This document shows positions 41,883-51,400 of a stretch of 64,000 bases of DNA, piece by piece; within the stretch, counting starts at the first letter, position 1, and every line of letters begins with the position of its first letter. The position numbers and the translations under genes were made by a program. Where the stretch lies: positions 62,001-126,000 of the forward strand of contig CAUHAO010000001.1 of NCBI GenBank assembly GCA_959604355.1, in the 5' to 3' direction. A model generated the notes under the pieces. That model was not told the DNA's origin and did no database searches. It saw nothing but the letters and a program-made list of their open reading frames with translations. The stretch is from an uncultured Eubacteriales bacterium. GTDB lineage: Bacteria; Bacillota; Clostridia; Oscillospirales; UBA644.

Positions 41883-41968
41883 CCGCGGCGCGGAATTTAA
41901 GAAATTCCGACGAACTCCCGTCCCTTTGGGACGGGAGTTCGCAGCATTTCGTCGAAATGCTGCCGCGG
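41883..41968. repeat. 86-bp multibranched palindromic element
   Basis: Three back-to-back inverted repeats occur: GGAATTT/AAATTCC (41892-41908, 3-nt loop), a perfect 13-bp stem GAACTCCCGTCCC with its complement (41912-41940, 3-nt loop), and GCAGCATTTCG/CGAAATGCTGC (41941-41963). CCGCGGC (41883-41889) and GCCGCGG (41962-41968) would close all three into a cloverleaf-like four-way junction. It has no T tail, so it is not a simple terminator. The 327-bp gap between spoIVA and pncB holds this element, the spoIVA terminator before it and the pncB promoter after it. Confidence 0.75.
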
Positions 41969-42057
41969 TGAGAGTCTGTTCGGGATGAAGTCTTATCTGC
42001 CGCGTTATGCGCTTTTAAATTTTTCGTGTTAAATATTAGTTATAAAAGCGAAAAAAC

Positions 42058-42086
42058 TTGACATATTATGTGATTTTTGATATAAT
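42058..42086 (+). promoter_or_regulatory. Sigma-A promoter of pncB (perfect consensus)
   Basis: TTGACA (42058-42063) and TATAAT (42081-42086) have 17-bp spacing, 45 bp upstream of ATG 42132. Confidence 0.85.
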
Positions 42087-42131
42087 AAAAAGTAATAATA
42101 AATTTATTAATCAACGGAGATGCATTAGAAA

Positions 42132-43580
42132 ATGACAGGCAGCGAATACAATCTCGCATTATTGTGTGACTTCTATGAATTCACAATGGGAAACGGTTAT
42201 CTGCTTTCGGGCAAGAAGGACACCGAGGCGTGTTTTGATCTGTTTTTCAGAAAAGTTCCCGACGAAGGCGGTTTTGCCATCGCGGCGGGTCTTGAAGACG
42301 TAATAAAATTTCTTGAGACTCTTCATTTCGAGGATGCAGATATAGAGTTTTTGCGCTCCAAGAAAATTTTTTCCGAAGAATTTTTGCAGTATCTGAAAGA
42401 TTTTGAATTTTCGTGCGACGTCTATGCCGTACCGGAGGGCACGCCGATCTATCCCAACGAGCCGATTGTGACCGTAAAAGGCCCCGCAGTACAGGCACAG
42501 CTGCTTGAAACGATGTTGCTTCTGCTTATAAACCATCAATCACTTATCGCGACGAAATCTAACCGAATCGTGCGTGCGGCACAGGGCAGACCGGTGTTTG
42601 AATTCGGCACACGCCGTGCGCAGGGCAGCAACGCCGCCGTCATGGGCGCGCGAGCCGCTTACATAGGCGGATGTGCCGGAACGGCATGCGCGGTATGTGA
42701 ACAGCTTTTCGGAGTTCCCGCTGTCGGAACGATGGCTCATTCCTGGATACAGATGTATGACGACGAATATACCGCGTTCAAGGAGTACGCGCGTATGTAC
42801 CCCACGGGCTGCACTCTCCTTGTTGACACATATAACGTGCTCAAATCGGGCATTCCGAACGCGATAAAGGTACACAATGAAGTACTTGTTCCGATGGGTG
42901 AGCGTCTGCGCGGCATACGCATAGACTCCGGCGATATCGCATATCTGACAAAGAAGGCAAGAAAGATGCTCGACGAGGCGGGCCTTCAGGATGCGAAGAT
43001 TTTTGTTTCCAACTCCCTTGACGAATATATAATCCGCGACATCCTCATGCAGGGTGCGAAGGTCGATACGTTCGGTGTCGGCGAAAGACTCATAACCTCC
43101 AAGAGCGAACCCGTTTTCGGCGGTGTTTACAAGCTTGTTGCCGCCGAGAAGGACGGAAAGCTCGAGCCGAGGATAAAAGTATCCGAGAACGTCGAAAAAA
43201 TAACGACACCCGGTTTTAAAAAGATATACAGGCTTTTCTCGAACCAAACGGGCAAAATGGTCGCAGACCTCATCGCGCTTGCGGACGAGGAATTCGATTT
43301 CAGCAAGCCCATAACACTCTTTGACCCCGTTCACACCTGGAAGAGAAAGACATTTACTGATTATTCCGTCAAACAGATACTTGAACCTATATTCATCCGC
43401 GGCAAGCGTGTGTACGACATGCCAGATATCGAAACAATAAAGAATTATTGCGCCGAGCAGGTGGGTAAGGTTTGGGATGAGGCTCTGCGTATAGAAAATC
43501 CGCAGACGTACTATGTCGACCTTTCGCAGAAGCTTTACGACGTAAAGCAAGAGCTTCTTATGGAGTATTCAAATAAATAA
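42132..43580 (+). CDS. pncB: Nicotinate phosphoribosyltransferase
   Basis: This 482-residue enzyme joins nicotinic acid to PRPP, with ATP hydrolysis, to give nicotinate mononucleotide in NAD salvage. Family motifs include LALLCDFYEFTMGNGYL at the start, and FEFGTRRAQGSNAAVMGARAA cut to its core GTRRAQG. MAHSWIQM follows with the phosphorylated histidine region, then LLVDTYNVLKSGIPNAI and IRIDSGDIAYL for phosphoribosyl binding. GGAGA lies upstream of the ATG. It leads the pncB-recJ-relA-dtd-MBL-hemZ-kinase string, with a strong promoter. It is cytoplasmic. Confidence 0.94.
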   Translation: MTGSEYNLALLCDFYEFTMGNGYLLSGKKDTEACFDLFFRKVPDEGGFAIAAGLEDVIKFLETLHFEDADIEFLRSKKIFSEEFLQYLKDFEFSCDVYAVPEGTPIYPNEPIVTVKGPAVQAQLLETMLLLLINHQSLIATKSNRIVRAAQGRPVFEFGTRRAQGSNAAVMGARAAYIGGCAGTACAVCEQLFGVPAVGTMAHSWIQMYDDEYTAFKEYARMYPTGCTLLVDTYNVLKSGIPNAIKVHNEVLVPMGERLRGIRIDSGDIAYLTKKARKMLDEAGLQDAKIFVSNSLDEYIIRDILMQGAKVDTFGVGERLITSKSEPVFGGVYKLVAAEKDGKLEPRIKVSENVEKITTPGFKKIYRLFSNQTGKMVADLIALADEEFDFSKPITLFDPVHTWKRKTFTDYSVKQILEPIFIRGKRVYDMPDIETIKNYCAEQVGKVWDEALRIENPQTYYVDLSQKLYDVKQELLMEYSNK

Positions 43581-43601
43581 AATCATTTAAGGATAAAAAT
43601 A

Positions 43602-45719
43602 ATGTCTGTGTCCGAAAAGAATTTCCGCAGTCGGTGGGTCTGCGGCGAACAGAATACGCAGAGCACTCAGTCCGTTGCGGAAACGGTAAAGCGGCGTTTC
43701 GGAGTGTCGGGGCGTGTTGCGCTCATAGCGGCGCGCCTGCTCGTCGCGAGAGGAATCGAAACTCCCGACGCGGCGGAAGAATTCTTTACCGTCGGCACGG
43801 AAATCTTCCACGATCCCTATCTGTTGCCTGATATGGAAAAGGCTGTTGCCCGTATACGCCGCGCAATGGAAAACAAAGAGAAAATAACGGTTTACGGCGA
43901 TTACGATGTGGACGGGATAACGTCCGTTTCGGTGCTTTATTCCTGGCTGAGAAAACAGGGCTGTGACGCGGAGTATTATATCCCCGACCGCACCGAAGAG
44001 GGCTACGGGCTCAACGAAGGCGCTCTTGATACGATAAAGGCGGGCGGTACGACGCTGCTTATAACCGTCGATACGGGAACAACAGCCGTACCTGAAGCGA
44101 TGTACGCGGCGCGCATAGGCATAGATGTGGTCGTGACGGACCATCACGAATGTAAAAGTACCGCGGAGGGCGGGATACCCGACTGTGAGGCTGTGGTCAA
44201 TCCGAAGCGCCCCGACAGCAAATATCCTTTTGCGAACCTTGCGGGCGTCGGAGTTGTTTTCAAACTCGTCTGTGCGCTCGAAAACAATACCGAAAAGGTG
44301 TTCGCGCAATACGGTGACCTTGTGGCACTCGGAACGATAGCGGATATAATGCCATTGAGGGATGAAAACAGATCCATCGTCGCTCTCGGAATTGAAATGA
44401 TGCGCAAAAACACGTCTGTGGGCATAAAAGCACTGCTTGCGGCGGCAAAAAGCGCGGACAAGCCGATAGATTCGTCCGTTATCGCGTATCAGATATCTCC
44501 GAGACTCAACGCCGCGGGAAGAATAGGTGACCCGACGGTCTCAGTGAGACTATTGTTGAGTAAAGACCGAGCGGAGGCTGAAAGCCTTGCGTCGGAGTTA
44601 TGCGAGGAAAACAGACGCCGTCAGCAGAAGGAGCAGGACATCTTCAGCGATGTCGCTCAGCGTCTTTCTCAAAAATCCCCCGATTCAAAAATAATAATAG
44701 AAAGTTCTCCGGACTGGCATAACGGCGTCATAGGAATCGTTGCTTCTCGGGTGACGGAAAAATACAGACGCCCGTGTATACTTTTCTGTGAGGAGGGCGA
44801 ATACCTCAAAGGGTCTGCGCGAACCGTTCCCGGGGTGAACATATATTCGCTTCTGCTTTCCGCTGCCGATATACTTCAGAAATTCGGCGGCCATGAGATG
44901 GCTGCGGGGCTGACACTTAAAAAAGAGGATTATCCTCGTTTCATTGAGCGTATGTCACAGGTCGCACAGCAGACCGTGACGGAGGACAAGCTCGTTGCGA
45001 CGCTTACGGCGGACTGTATGCTTGATTTTTCTCAGCTGGATCTTGACTGCTGTGACGCAGTAAAATTGCTCGAACCTTACGGTTCTGCGAATCCGACACC
45101 TGTTTTCGAAGCGAAAGGGTTGCTTGTATCGGGCATGGAATCCGTAGGCGGCGGACGTCATCTGAGAATATGCCTGGCTGACCCTCAAGGCAAATCACCC
45201 GACATATACGCGATATGGTTTTCAAAGACAGAGGCCCTTGCAGACTGCATTGTCGGAAGCCCTGTGGACGTGATGTTCACGGTGGGGGAAAACTTCTTTA
45301 ACGGCAAAAGAAAAGTGAATATATGTATAAAAGACCTTCGCCCGCCGCAGACAGAGTTGGACCGGGAGGATCTTCAGATTGAGATCTATAACAGATTCAT
45401 CGCCGGCGGCCCCGTTACGGACGATGTCACACTTGACCGCACCGATGTGTCGAATGTATACAGATATGTGCGCAGGCTTTGCCAGTCACGCACCGCGGAA
45501 TGTGATCTTTTTGCTCTTGCCAGAAATATTTCGGCACTTAATACGAAAAAAACAGACTACGTCAGAACGCGTCTGAGCCTTGATGTGCTTGAGCAGCTGG
45601 GCTTGCTGAGATATACCGTTGACAATGTCTCTGTCATAGAATTCAATCCGAATTATAAAAAAGTCAATCTGCAGGATTCTGCTTTATGGCGCAGAATAAG
45701 GTCGGCAGACAAGAAATAA
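43602..45719 (+). CDS. recJ: Single-stranded-DNA-specific exonuclease RecJ
   Basis: This is a 705-residue 5'-3' exonuclease of the DHH family. Manganese-binding motifs are readable: VYGDYDVDGITSVSV (motif I), TVDTGTTA, VVTDHHECK (the DHH motif), and LGTIADIMPL. The DHHA1 domain follows with WHNGVIGIVASRVTEKYRRP and KFGGHEMAAGLTL. An OB-like domain with ECGDAV-type elements and a RecJ C-terminal region complete it. RecJ trims DNA ends in recombination, mismatch and base-excision repair. The gene starts 21 bp after pncB with a modest AAGGA ribosome binding site and is followed 10 bp later by relA, an order common in Clostridia. Confidence 0.93.
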   Translation: MSVSEKNFRSRWVCGEQNTQSTQSVAETVKRRFGVSGRVALIAARLLVARGIETPDAAEEFFTVGTEIFHDPYLLPDMEKAVARIRRAMENKEKITVYGDYDVDGITSVSVLYSWLRKQGCDAEYYIPDRTEEGYGLNEGALDTIKAGGTTLLITVDTGTTAVPEAMYAARIGIDVVVTDHHECKSTAEGGIPDCEAVVNPKRPDSKYPFANLAGVGVVFKLVCALENNTEKVFAQYGDLVALGTIADIMPLRDENRSIVALGIEMMRKNTSVGIKALLAAAKSADKPIDSSVIAYQISPRLNAAGRIGDPTVSVRLLLSKDRAEAESLASELCEENRRRQQKEQDIFSDVAQRLSQKSPDSKIIIESSPDWHNGVIGIVASRVTEKYRRPCILFCEEGEYLKGSARTVPGVNIYSLLLSAADILQKFGGHEMAAGLTLKKEDYPRFIERMSQVAQQTVTEDKLVATLTADCMLDFSQLDLDCCDAVKLLEPYGSANPTPVFEAKGLLVSGMESVGGGRHLRICLADPQGKSPDIYAIWFSKTEALADCIVGSPVDVMFTVGENFFNGKRKVNICIKDLRPPQTELDREDLQIEIYNRFIAGGPVTDDVTLDRTDVSNVYRYVRRLCQSRTAECDLFALARNISALNTKKTDYVRTRLSLDVLEQLGLLRYTVDNVSVIEFNPNYKKVNLQDSALWRRIRSADKK

Positions 45720-45729
45720 AGAGGAATTT

Positions 45730-47874
45730 ATGGGATATTGCGAAGATTTTCTTGAAAAAGTAAGGAGTTGCGGCGGTTACGATATGCCGCGGATAGAAAA
45801 AGCCCTTGCTTTCGCGGATAAAGCTCATGAAGGGCAGATGCGTAAGAGCGGCGAACCGTACATCACGCATCCGATAGCCGTTGCGGAGATACTGCTGGAA
45901 TACGACTGCGATACTGATTCCGTTATCGCGGCGCTTTTTCATGATATAGTGGAAGATACGGATATCCCGCTTGAAACGATACGTAAGGGTTTCGGTGCGG
46001 ATGTCGCGCTGCTTGTCGACGGAGTGACAAAGCTCGGCAGCATCATGTATTCTTCCAAAGAGGAGCAGCAGGTTGAGACTCTGCGTAAAATGCTGCTCGC
46101 GATGACGAAAGATATTCGCGTTATTCTTATAAAACTTGCGGACCGCCTTCACAATGTGAGGACTCTTGACAGCCTTCCTGAGGAAAAACGTCGTCAAAAA
46201 GCTCTTGAATCCATAGAGGTCTACGCGCCGCTTGCGCACCGTCTCGGTATCCAGAACATGAAAACCGAGATAGAAGACCTTTCATTGCGCGCGCTTGATC
46301 CCATAGGCTATAAGGAAGTCGAGGACGACCTTGCGAAGTTTAATCTTGATAACGACCTGTTTGAAGATATAAAACAGCAGATCGTCAACAAAATGAAGGA
46401 AGAGGGCCTTGAATGTACAGTTGACGGGCGCGTCAAGCACATCTACTCCATCTACCGCAAAATGTTCACTCAGAATAAGCAATTCAACGAAATATATGAC
46501 CTTTACGCGTTTCGGATCATCGTGGACAAAGTCGCGGAATGTTATAACGTGTTGGGCTATATCCATGATATGTTCCGCGCGATACCCGGCAGACTCAAGG
46601 ACTATATCGCAACACCAAAACCCAACAGATATCAGTCTTTGCACACTACTGTAAGCTATAAAGGATATCTTTTTGAGGTCCAGATACGCACGGCGGAAAT
46701 GCACCGTACCGCGGAAATGGGCATCGCGGCACATTGGAAATACAAGGGTGGTGTCTTCAATGACAATTCTCTTGATTCCAAACTCGAATGGGTACGCGCA
46801 CTTCTCGAAGCTCAGAAAGATGTCAACGATACCGATGACTTCATGAAGACGTTCAAGATCGACCTTTTTGCCGACCAGGTCTTCGTTGCGACGCCGAAAG
46901 GCGACATAATAAACCTTCCCGCAGACGCGAACCCGATAGATTTCGCTTATGCCATCCACACAGCCGTAGGCAATAAAATGGTGGGGGCGAAGGTGAACGG
47001 AAGAATCGCCGAAATAACTACACCGTTGCAAAACGGTGACGTCGTCGAGATACTCACATCGTCTTCTTCGGGAGGCCCGTCGAGAGATTGGCTGAAGCTC
47101 GCCACGACGAGCCAGGCAAAGAACAAGATACGCCAATGGTTCAAAAAAGAGAAACGAGAGGAAAATATCATTCAGGGCCGTGAGGACCTTGAACGCGAAC
47201 TCAAGCGTATAAACGTCAACCTCTCCGTCATACCGCGCGAAACTCTCTATGCTCAGATTATGAAGCGGTATTCGTTCGAGAATATGGATGAATTTTACGC
47301 GGCGATCGGCTACGGCGGCATTTCGATATCAAAAATACTGCCGAAACTCAAAGAGGAGTACACAAGGCTCGTCAAACAGTCGGAGCCGGCGGTGATACCC
47401 GAGACCGCGTCAAAGAAAAACAAAGCAATAAACGGTGTTATCGTCGAAAATATCGATAACTGTCTTGTCAAACTTGCGGGCTGCTGCTCGCCGCTGCCCG
47501 GGGACCCGATAGTCGGATTCGTTACGCGCGGATACGGTGTATCGGTGCATAAAGAGGACTGCAAAAACGTCAAAAACATTCCCTACGAGCGCATGATAGG
47601 CGTGCGTTGGGCAAGTGTCGGGAACGACTACTTCCCCGCGACGGTCTGCATCAATGCATCGGGAAGAATAGATCTTATTGCGGACATTACGACGCTGCTC
47701 GCGTCGATGCGTATCCAGATATCCGCCATAAAAACCCACGAACTCGGCGACGGACGCGTGCAGATATTCATCACCATAGAAGTCCATGAAGTCGAACATC
47801 TGGATTACATCTGCCGCAGGCTCGGCAAACTGCAAGGGGTCACGGATATAACGAGAAGCAAGGTGAACGGCTGA
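45730..47874 (+). CDS. relA: Bifunctional (p)ppGpp synthetase/hydrolase RelA/SpoT
   Basis: This 714-residue stringent-response enzyme has, in order, an HD hydrolase domain with YITHPIAVAEIL and ALFHDIVEDT (about 40-75), and a synthetase domain with YDLYAFRIIVD and PKPNRYQSLHTTV (about 245-310). A TGS domain follows with DQVFVATPKGDIINLPADA (about 380-440), then a zinc-finger region with AGCCSPLPGDPIVGFVTRG and a C-terminal ACT domain (about 640-714). It makes pppGpp/ppGpp on stalled ribosomes and breaks it down. The HD motif appears intact, so both activities are expected. GAGG lies upstream of the ATG. The stop overlaps the dtd start as TGATG. Confidence 0.95.
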   Translation: MGYCEDFLEKVRSCGGYDMPRIEKALAFADKAHEGQMRKSGEPYITHPIAVAEILLEYDCDTDSVIAALFHDIVEDTDIPLETIRKGFGADVALLVDGVTKLGSIMYSSKEEQQVETLRKMLLAMTKDIRVILIKLADRLHNVRTLDSLPEEKRRQKALESIEVYAPLAHRLGIQNMKTEIEDLSLRALDPIGYKEVEDDLAKFNLDNDLFEDIKQQIVNKMKEEGLECTVDGRVKHIYSIYRKMFTQNKQFNEIYDLYAFRIIVDKVAECYNVLGYIHDMFRAIPGRLKDYIATPKPNRYQSLHTTVSYKGYLFEVQIRTAEMHRTAEMGIAAHWKYKGGVFNDNSLDSKLEWVRALLEAQKDVNDTDDFMKTFKIDLFADQVFVATPKGDIINLPADANPIDFAYAIHTAVGNKMVGAKVNGRIAEITTPLQNGDVVEILTSSSSGGPSRDWLKLATTSQAKNKIRQWFKKEKREENIIQGREDLERELKRINVNLSVIPRETLYAQIMKRYSFENMDEFYAAIGYGGISISKILPKLKEEYTRLVKQSEPAVIPETASKKNKAINGVIVENIDNCLVKLAGCCSPLPGDPIVGFVTRGYGVSVHKEDCKNVKNIPYERMIGVRWASVGNDYFPATVCINASGRIDLIADITTLLASMRIQISAIKTHELGDGRVQIFITIEVHEVEHLDYICRRLGKLQGVTDITRSKVNG

Positions 47875-48326
47875 TGACGGCTCTTGTACAGCGTGTGAAA
47901 TATGTGAAAATGGATATCTATGACCCGAAGACGGGTACGAAAAGCCACGTCGAAAGCGGAAGAGGGCTTCTCATTTTCGTCGGTGTCGGCGTCGGGGACG
48001 ACATGAAGAAGACTCTCAGGCTCGCCGAACGGTGCCGAGGCATGCGTATATTCGAGGACGAAAACGGAAAAATGAATCTCTCGGTCAACGATATCGACGG
48101 CAGTGCTGTGATAGTTTCAAACTTTACACTTTATGCAGATACGTCGCATGGAAAACGGCCGTCGTTCATTAACGCGGCGCGCCCCGAACAGGCGGTGCCT
48201 CTTTACGAGGCGTTCATTGAGGAGTTTCGCAAACACACACCCGTGCAGACAGGCGTTTTCGGCGCGGACATGCAGATTGAGTCTGTCAATGACGGGCCTA
48301 TAAATATAGTAGTTACAGAGGATTGA
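47874..48326 (+). CDS. dtd: D-aminoacyl-tRNA deacylase
   Basis: This 150-residue enzyme hydrolyses D-amino acids (and glycine from tRNA-Ala) off mischarged tRNAs. Motifs are TALVQRVKYVKM at the N-terminus, GLLIFVGVGVGDD, and SNFTLYAD, the active-site threonine motif usually written SQFTL. The C-terminal VNDGPINIVV corresponds to the G-cisP region NxGP. An insertion of a few residues after position 16 (YDPKTGTKSH) differs slightly from the shortest family members. ATG 47874 overlaps the relA stop, so expression is coupled. Confidence 0.93.
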   Translation: MTALVQRVKYVKMDIYDPKTGTKSHVESGRGLLIFVGVGVGDDMKKTLRLAERCRGMRIFEDENGKMNLSVNDIDGSAVIVSNFTLYADTSHGKRPSFINAARPEQAVPLYEAFIEEFRKHTPVQTGVFGADMQIESVNDGPINIVVTED

Positions 48327-48327
48327 G

Positions 48328-48945
48328 ATGGAAGTAACACGTTTGCGTGTCGGCCCGATGGTAACGAATTGCTACGTTGTAAAAGAGGGCTGCGCGGCAA
48401 TGATAATAGACCCCGGATATTCCGCCGAAAAAATAGAGGCGGCGCTGAAAGGTGCATGTGTAAAGTATATTATCCTTACACACGCACACTTTGACCACAT
48501 ATACGAAAGCGGATTTTTCAGAAGCAAATACGGCGCGAAAGTCGTTATTCTCGACAGGGAAGAAGCGTCGCTTTCCGACCCGGATATGTTTTTGAGTACG
48601 GAAGGTTACGACCTACGTACATACCGCGCTGATATGACGGTTTCGGACGGCGATATTTTTGATTTTGAGGGCTGTGAGTTCCGAATTATCCACACCCCGG
48701 GACATACGCGCGGCTCGATGTGTCTGTACTGTGAAAAAGAAAAGATTCTGTTTTCCGGTGACACACTGTTCAACGGCTCTGTCGGACGTATGGATTTCCC
48801 CGGCGGAAGCGAGGAGAGTATGCGGAAGTCGGTTGAAAAGCTGATGACTCTTCCGGATGACGTGACCGTCCATCCCGGACACGGTTTCAGCACTACTGTC
48901 GGAGCGGAAAGACAGTTCAACCCATTTATCGGGAGAAGCATATAA
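48328..48945 (+). CDS. MBL-fold metallo-hydrolase (glyoxalase II-like)
   Basis: This 205-residue metallo-beta-lactamase-fold hydrolase has the zinc-binding motif ILTHAHFDHIYE (HxHxDH) near residue 52. It also has IIHTPGHTRGSMCLY, FSGDTLFNGSVGRMDFPGG and the C-terminal VHPGHGFST histidine. The set matches the short glyoxalase-II-like proteins (YqgX/YcbL type) encoded after relA-dtd in many Bacillota. The substrate is unknown; a thioester or hydroxyacylglutathione-like compound is likely from family. It begins one base after the dtd stop and has GAG in the ribosome binding position. Confidence 0.88.
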   Translation: MEVTRLRVGPMVTNCYVVKEGCAAMIIDPGYSAEKIEAALKGACVKYIILTHAHFDHIYESGFFRSKYGAKVVILDREEASLSDPDMFLSTEGYDLRTYRADMTVSDGDIFDFEGCEFRIIHTPGHTRGSMCLYCEKEKILFSGDTLFNGSVGRMDFPGGSEESMRKSVEKLMTLPDDVTVHPGHGFSTTVGAERQFNPFIGRSI

Positions 48946-48949
48946 GAAT

Positions 48950-50350
48950 ATGAAAATCGAATGTGTCGGATGTGAGTTTTCTTTTGACATGCAGGCGCTG
49001 AGTCTGCTTTTCTTTCCCAACACGAAATTTGCAGACGCGTCCGACGGCAGACAGATGTATGTCACACTTTCAGACGGCACGGCGGAAGTGCGTTTTATCG
49101 GCGACGGCATTAAGGATAGAGAGAGCGTCACTATAAACCGCGAGCTTTACGACGCGGAAAAGGCTGCTTGCAAACGTGCGGCGTTTATATTGCTGTCGCG
49201 AGTGACGGGACAGCGTCCCGAATGGGGGCTGCTTACGGGGATTCGTCCCGCGGTGTTCTACGAGAAAATGAAACTGCGTCACGGCGCGGACGTTGACCGC
49301 ATAATGACACGCGAATACCTTGTGACGGAAGATAAACTCGCGCTTTGCAAGGACGTTTGCAGATACCGCCGCGCGGCGGTCGAGAGTATCTCTGATGGTG
49401 ACGTGTGCCTTTATGTGTCGATACCGTTTTGCCCGTCGAGATGCAGATACTGCTCTTTCGTTTCGTGCACGACGGAAAACGAGAAGAATTTTATTCCCGA
49501 ATATCTCGAAGCTCTTGCGCGTGAGCTTGAGATAAAGAAAAATATTATCGCCGCAGAAGGGCAGACAGTGCGCGCGATATATATCGGCGGCGGCACTCCG
49601 ACGGTGCTTTCTGCGGAGCAGATGGAGTTCCTTCTGAAGAGAATAAATAAATGTGTCGACATGTCGCAGGTGTACGAATTCACCGTCGAGGCGGGACGTC
49701 CCGATACGATAACGGCAGAAAAACTTGATGCTATGAAACGCGGCGGAGTCGGCAGAATAAGCGTAAACCCGCAGACCCTCAATGACGATATACTTCGCAT
49801 TGTCGGACGCAGACACACCTCACAGCAGTTCTTCGACGCTTTTGCGGCGGCGCGAGGCGCGGGCTTTGAGATCAACGTCGACCTTATCGCGGGCCTTCCA
49901 ACCGAAACAACGGACGGGTTCTGTGCGGGACTTGAAAGGATAATTGAGCTCAAGCCCGAAAATCTCACGATACACACGCTCTATATAAAGCGTGCCGCAG
50001 ACTACGGGCTTGCACACGGTGCGGGGCTCGGACAGAAAGAACACGCGCTCGAGGTCGGGCGAATGCTTCGCCGTGCAAGAACACTTTGCGCGGACGCCGG
50101 ACTTGTTCCTTATTATATGTACAGGCAGAAAAACACAGTCGGCAACAATGAAAATATCGGTTATGCAATTGAAGGCCGCGAATGTGTCTATAATATATGG
50201 ATGATGGACGATCTTGTCAATGTTTACGGGTGCGGCGCGGGCGCGATGACAAAACGTATCGTTTCCGCGGATGACGAAGGAAAAACAACAATATGCCGCA
50301 CATCAAACACAAAATTCGCATATAATTACATAAAAGATGAAAAGCTGTGA
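48950..50350 (+). CDS. hemZ: Coproporphyrinogen dehydrogenase-like radical SAM protein HemZ
   Basis: This 466-residue radical SAM protein of the HemN/HemZ family has an extra N-terminal domain of about 150 residues typical of HemZ (with EWGLLTGIRPAVFYEKM). The core follows with the cluster motif IPFCPSRCRYCSF (CxxxCxxC). Downstream motifs are YIGGGTPTVLS, EFTVEAGRPDTIT, ISVNPQTLND and the C-terminal YMYRQKNTVGNNENIGYA. In B. subtilis hemZ affects anaerobic haem synthesis, but many family members are not true coproporphyrinogen oxidases, and no other haem genes are seen here. It starts 4 bp after the MBL gene. Confidence 0.87.
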   Translation: MKIECVGCEFSFDMQALSLLFFPNTKFADASDGRQMYVTLSDGTAEVRFIGDGIKDRESVTINRELYDAEKAACKRAAFILLSRVTGQRPEWGLLTGIRPAVFYEKMKLRHGADVDRIMTREYLVTEDKLALCKDVCRYRRAAVESISDGDVCLYVSIPFCPSRCRYCSFVSCTTENEKNFIPEYLEALARELEIKKNIIAAEGQTVRAIYIGGGTPTVLSAEQMEFLLKRINKCVDMSQVYEFTVEAGRPDTITAEKLDAMKRGGVGRISVNPQTLNDDILRIVGRRHTSQQFFDAFAAARGAGFEINVDLIAGLPTETTDGFCAGLERIIELKPENLTIHTLYIKRAADYGLAHGAGLGQKEHALEVGRMLRRARTLCADAGLVPYYMYRQKNTVGNNENIGYAIEGRECVYNIWMMDDLVNVYGCGAGAMTKRIVSADDEGKTTICRTSNTKFAYNYIKDEKL

Positions 50351-50360
50351 GGAAAATTGA

Positions 50361-51278
50361 ATGTTCGATCTCAAAAGCAAGAAAATAAATGTTTGTGACG
50401 TGAACTCTCTCATCATCGAAAATACACCGCGCGCCGTACGTCTTGCGGAAGAATCTTTCCGAGAACAGGTAGTGACGGCGGCAAAGAAGGCTTACGACAA
50501 ACGCATCGTTCTGCTCTCGGGCCCGTCGGGCTCAGGCAAAACGACGACAGCCCAGATGATATGCGCCGAATTGCAGAAAATGGGGAAGGTTTCCCGCGTG
50601 ATCTCTCTTGACGACTTTTATGTTGACCGCGTGTCCCTGCCGATAATAAACGGCTCTCCGAACGCCGAAGTGGTCGAATCACTCAACCTCAAGCTCCTTG
50701 ACAGAACAATTCAGGACGTTCTTGATGACGGACATACGTTTCTGCCGCGTTACGATTTTCCGAACGGTGTGCGTATAGACCGTGCGGAGGAGATAAATGT
50801 AGGCACGGACAGCGTTCTCATATTCGAGGGTCTGCATGCGCTCAATCCGCTGATACTCGCCATGGTACCGCAGGAAAGTTTGCTCAGCCTTTACGTGAGC
50901 CAGCATACGGATTATGTTAAGGACGGTAATACGGTCATGAGCCGCCGCGACATGCGATTCCTGCGCCGTATGATACGCGACTGGCGCACGAGAGGCGCGA
51001 CACCGTCGCTGACTTTCTCGATGTGGGGCGAGGTGTGCAGGGGAGAGGACGAATTTATACGTCCGCTTGGCAGACTTGCGAATATGCTTATCAACTCATC
51101 GCACGTTTATGAGCCGGGCATGCTGCGTGTTGCGTCAGGCGCGCTTTTGAATGCAGTTGCCGCGGATGATCCGCTGCGTCCTTATGCAGACGAACTTACG
51201 CGGAAGCTCGGAGAATTTGAGCCCGTCGGAATAGGATTTCTTCCGTATAACTCTCTTCTGCGGGAGTTTTTGGGCTGA
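50361..51278 (+). CDS. Uridine kinase-like nucleoside kinase
   Basis: This 305-residue P-loop kinase belongs to the uridine kinase/phosphoribulokinase family. The Walker A LLSGPSGSGKTTTA is near residue 58; VISLDDFYVDR and RYDFPNGVRIDRAE follow, then LIFEGLHALNP. Many Clostridia carry a kinase of about 550 residues in which a TGS/threonyl-tRNA synthetase-like region precedes the same kinase. This protein has only about 50 residues before the P-loop, so it is a short form, while it is longer than the usual 210-residue Udk at its C-terminus. The substrate is probably uridine or another nucleoside, but that is not certain. It follows hemZ by 10 bp and ends the operon. Confidence 0.8.
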   Translation: MFDLKSKKINVCDVNSLIIENTPRAVRLAEESFREQVVTAAKKAYDKRIVLLSGPSGSGKTTTAQMICAELQKMGKVSRVISLDDFYVDRVSLPIINGSPNAEVVESLNLKLLDRTIQDVLDDGHTFLPRYDFPNGVRIDRAEEINVGTDSVLIFEGLHALNPLILAMVPQESLLSLYVSQHTDYVKDGNTVMSRRDMRFLRRMIRDWRTRGATPSLTFSMWGEVCRGEDEFIRPLGRLANMLINSSHVYEPGMLRVASGALLNAVAADDPLRPYADELTRKLGEFEPVGIGFLPYNSLLREFLG

Positions 51279-51316
51279 TAAGTCGAAAAAAATTCGATAT
51301 TTTTCACAAATAACAC

Positions 51317-51345
51317 TTGACACGGCAAATGTTTTATGATATAAT
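51317..51345 (+). promoter_or_regulatory. Sigma-A promoter of rpsU (perfect consensus)
   Basis: TTGACA (51317-51322) and TATAAT (51340-51345) have 17-bp spacing, 55 bp upstream of the rpsU start. Confidence 0.85.
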
Positions 51346-51400
51346 CAAACGGTGAAAAATCTTCACAGATGACTGTTTTGAACGATGGGGGGGACAAGAA

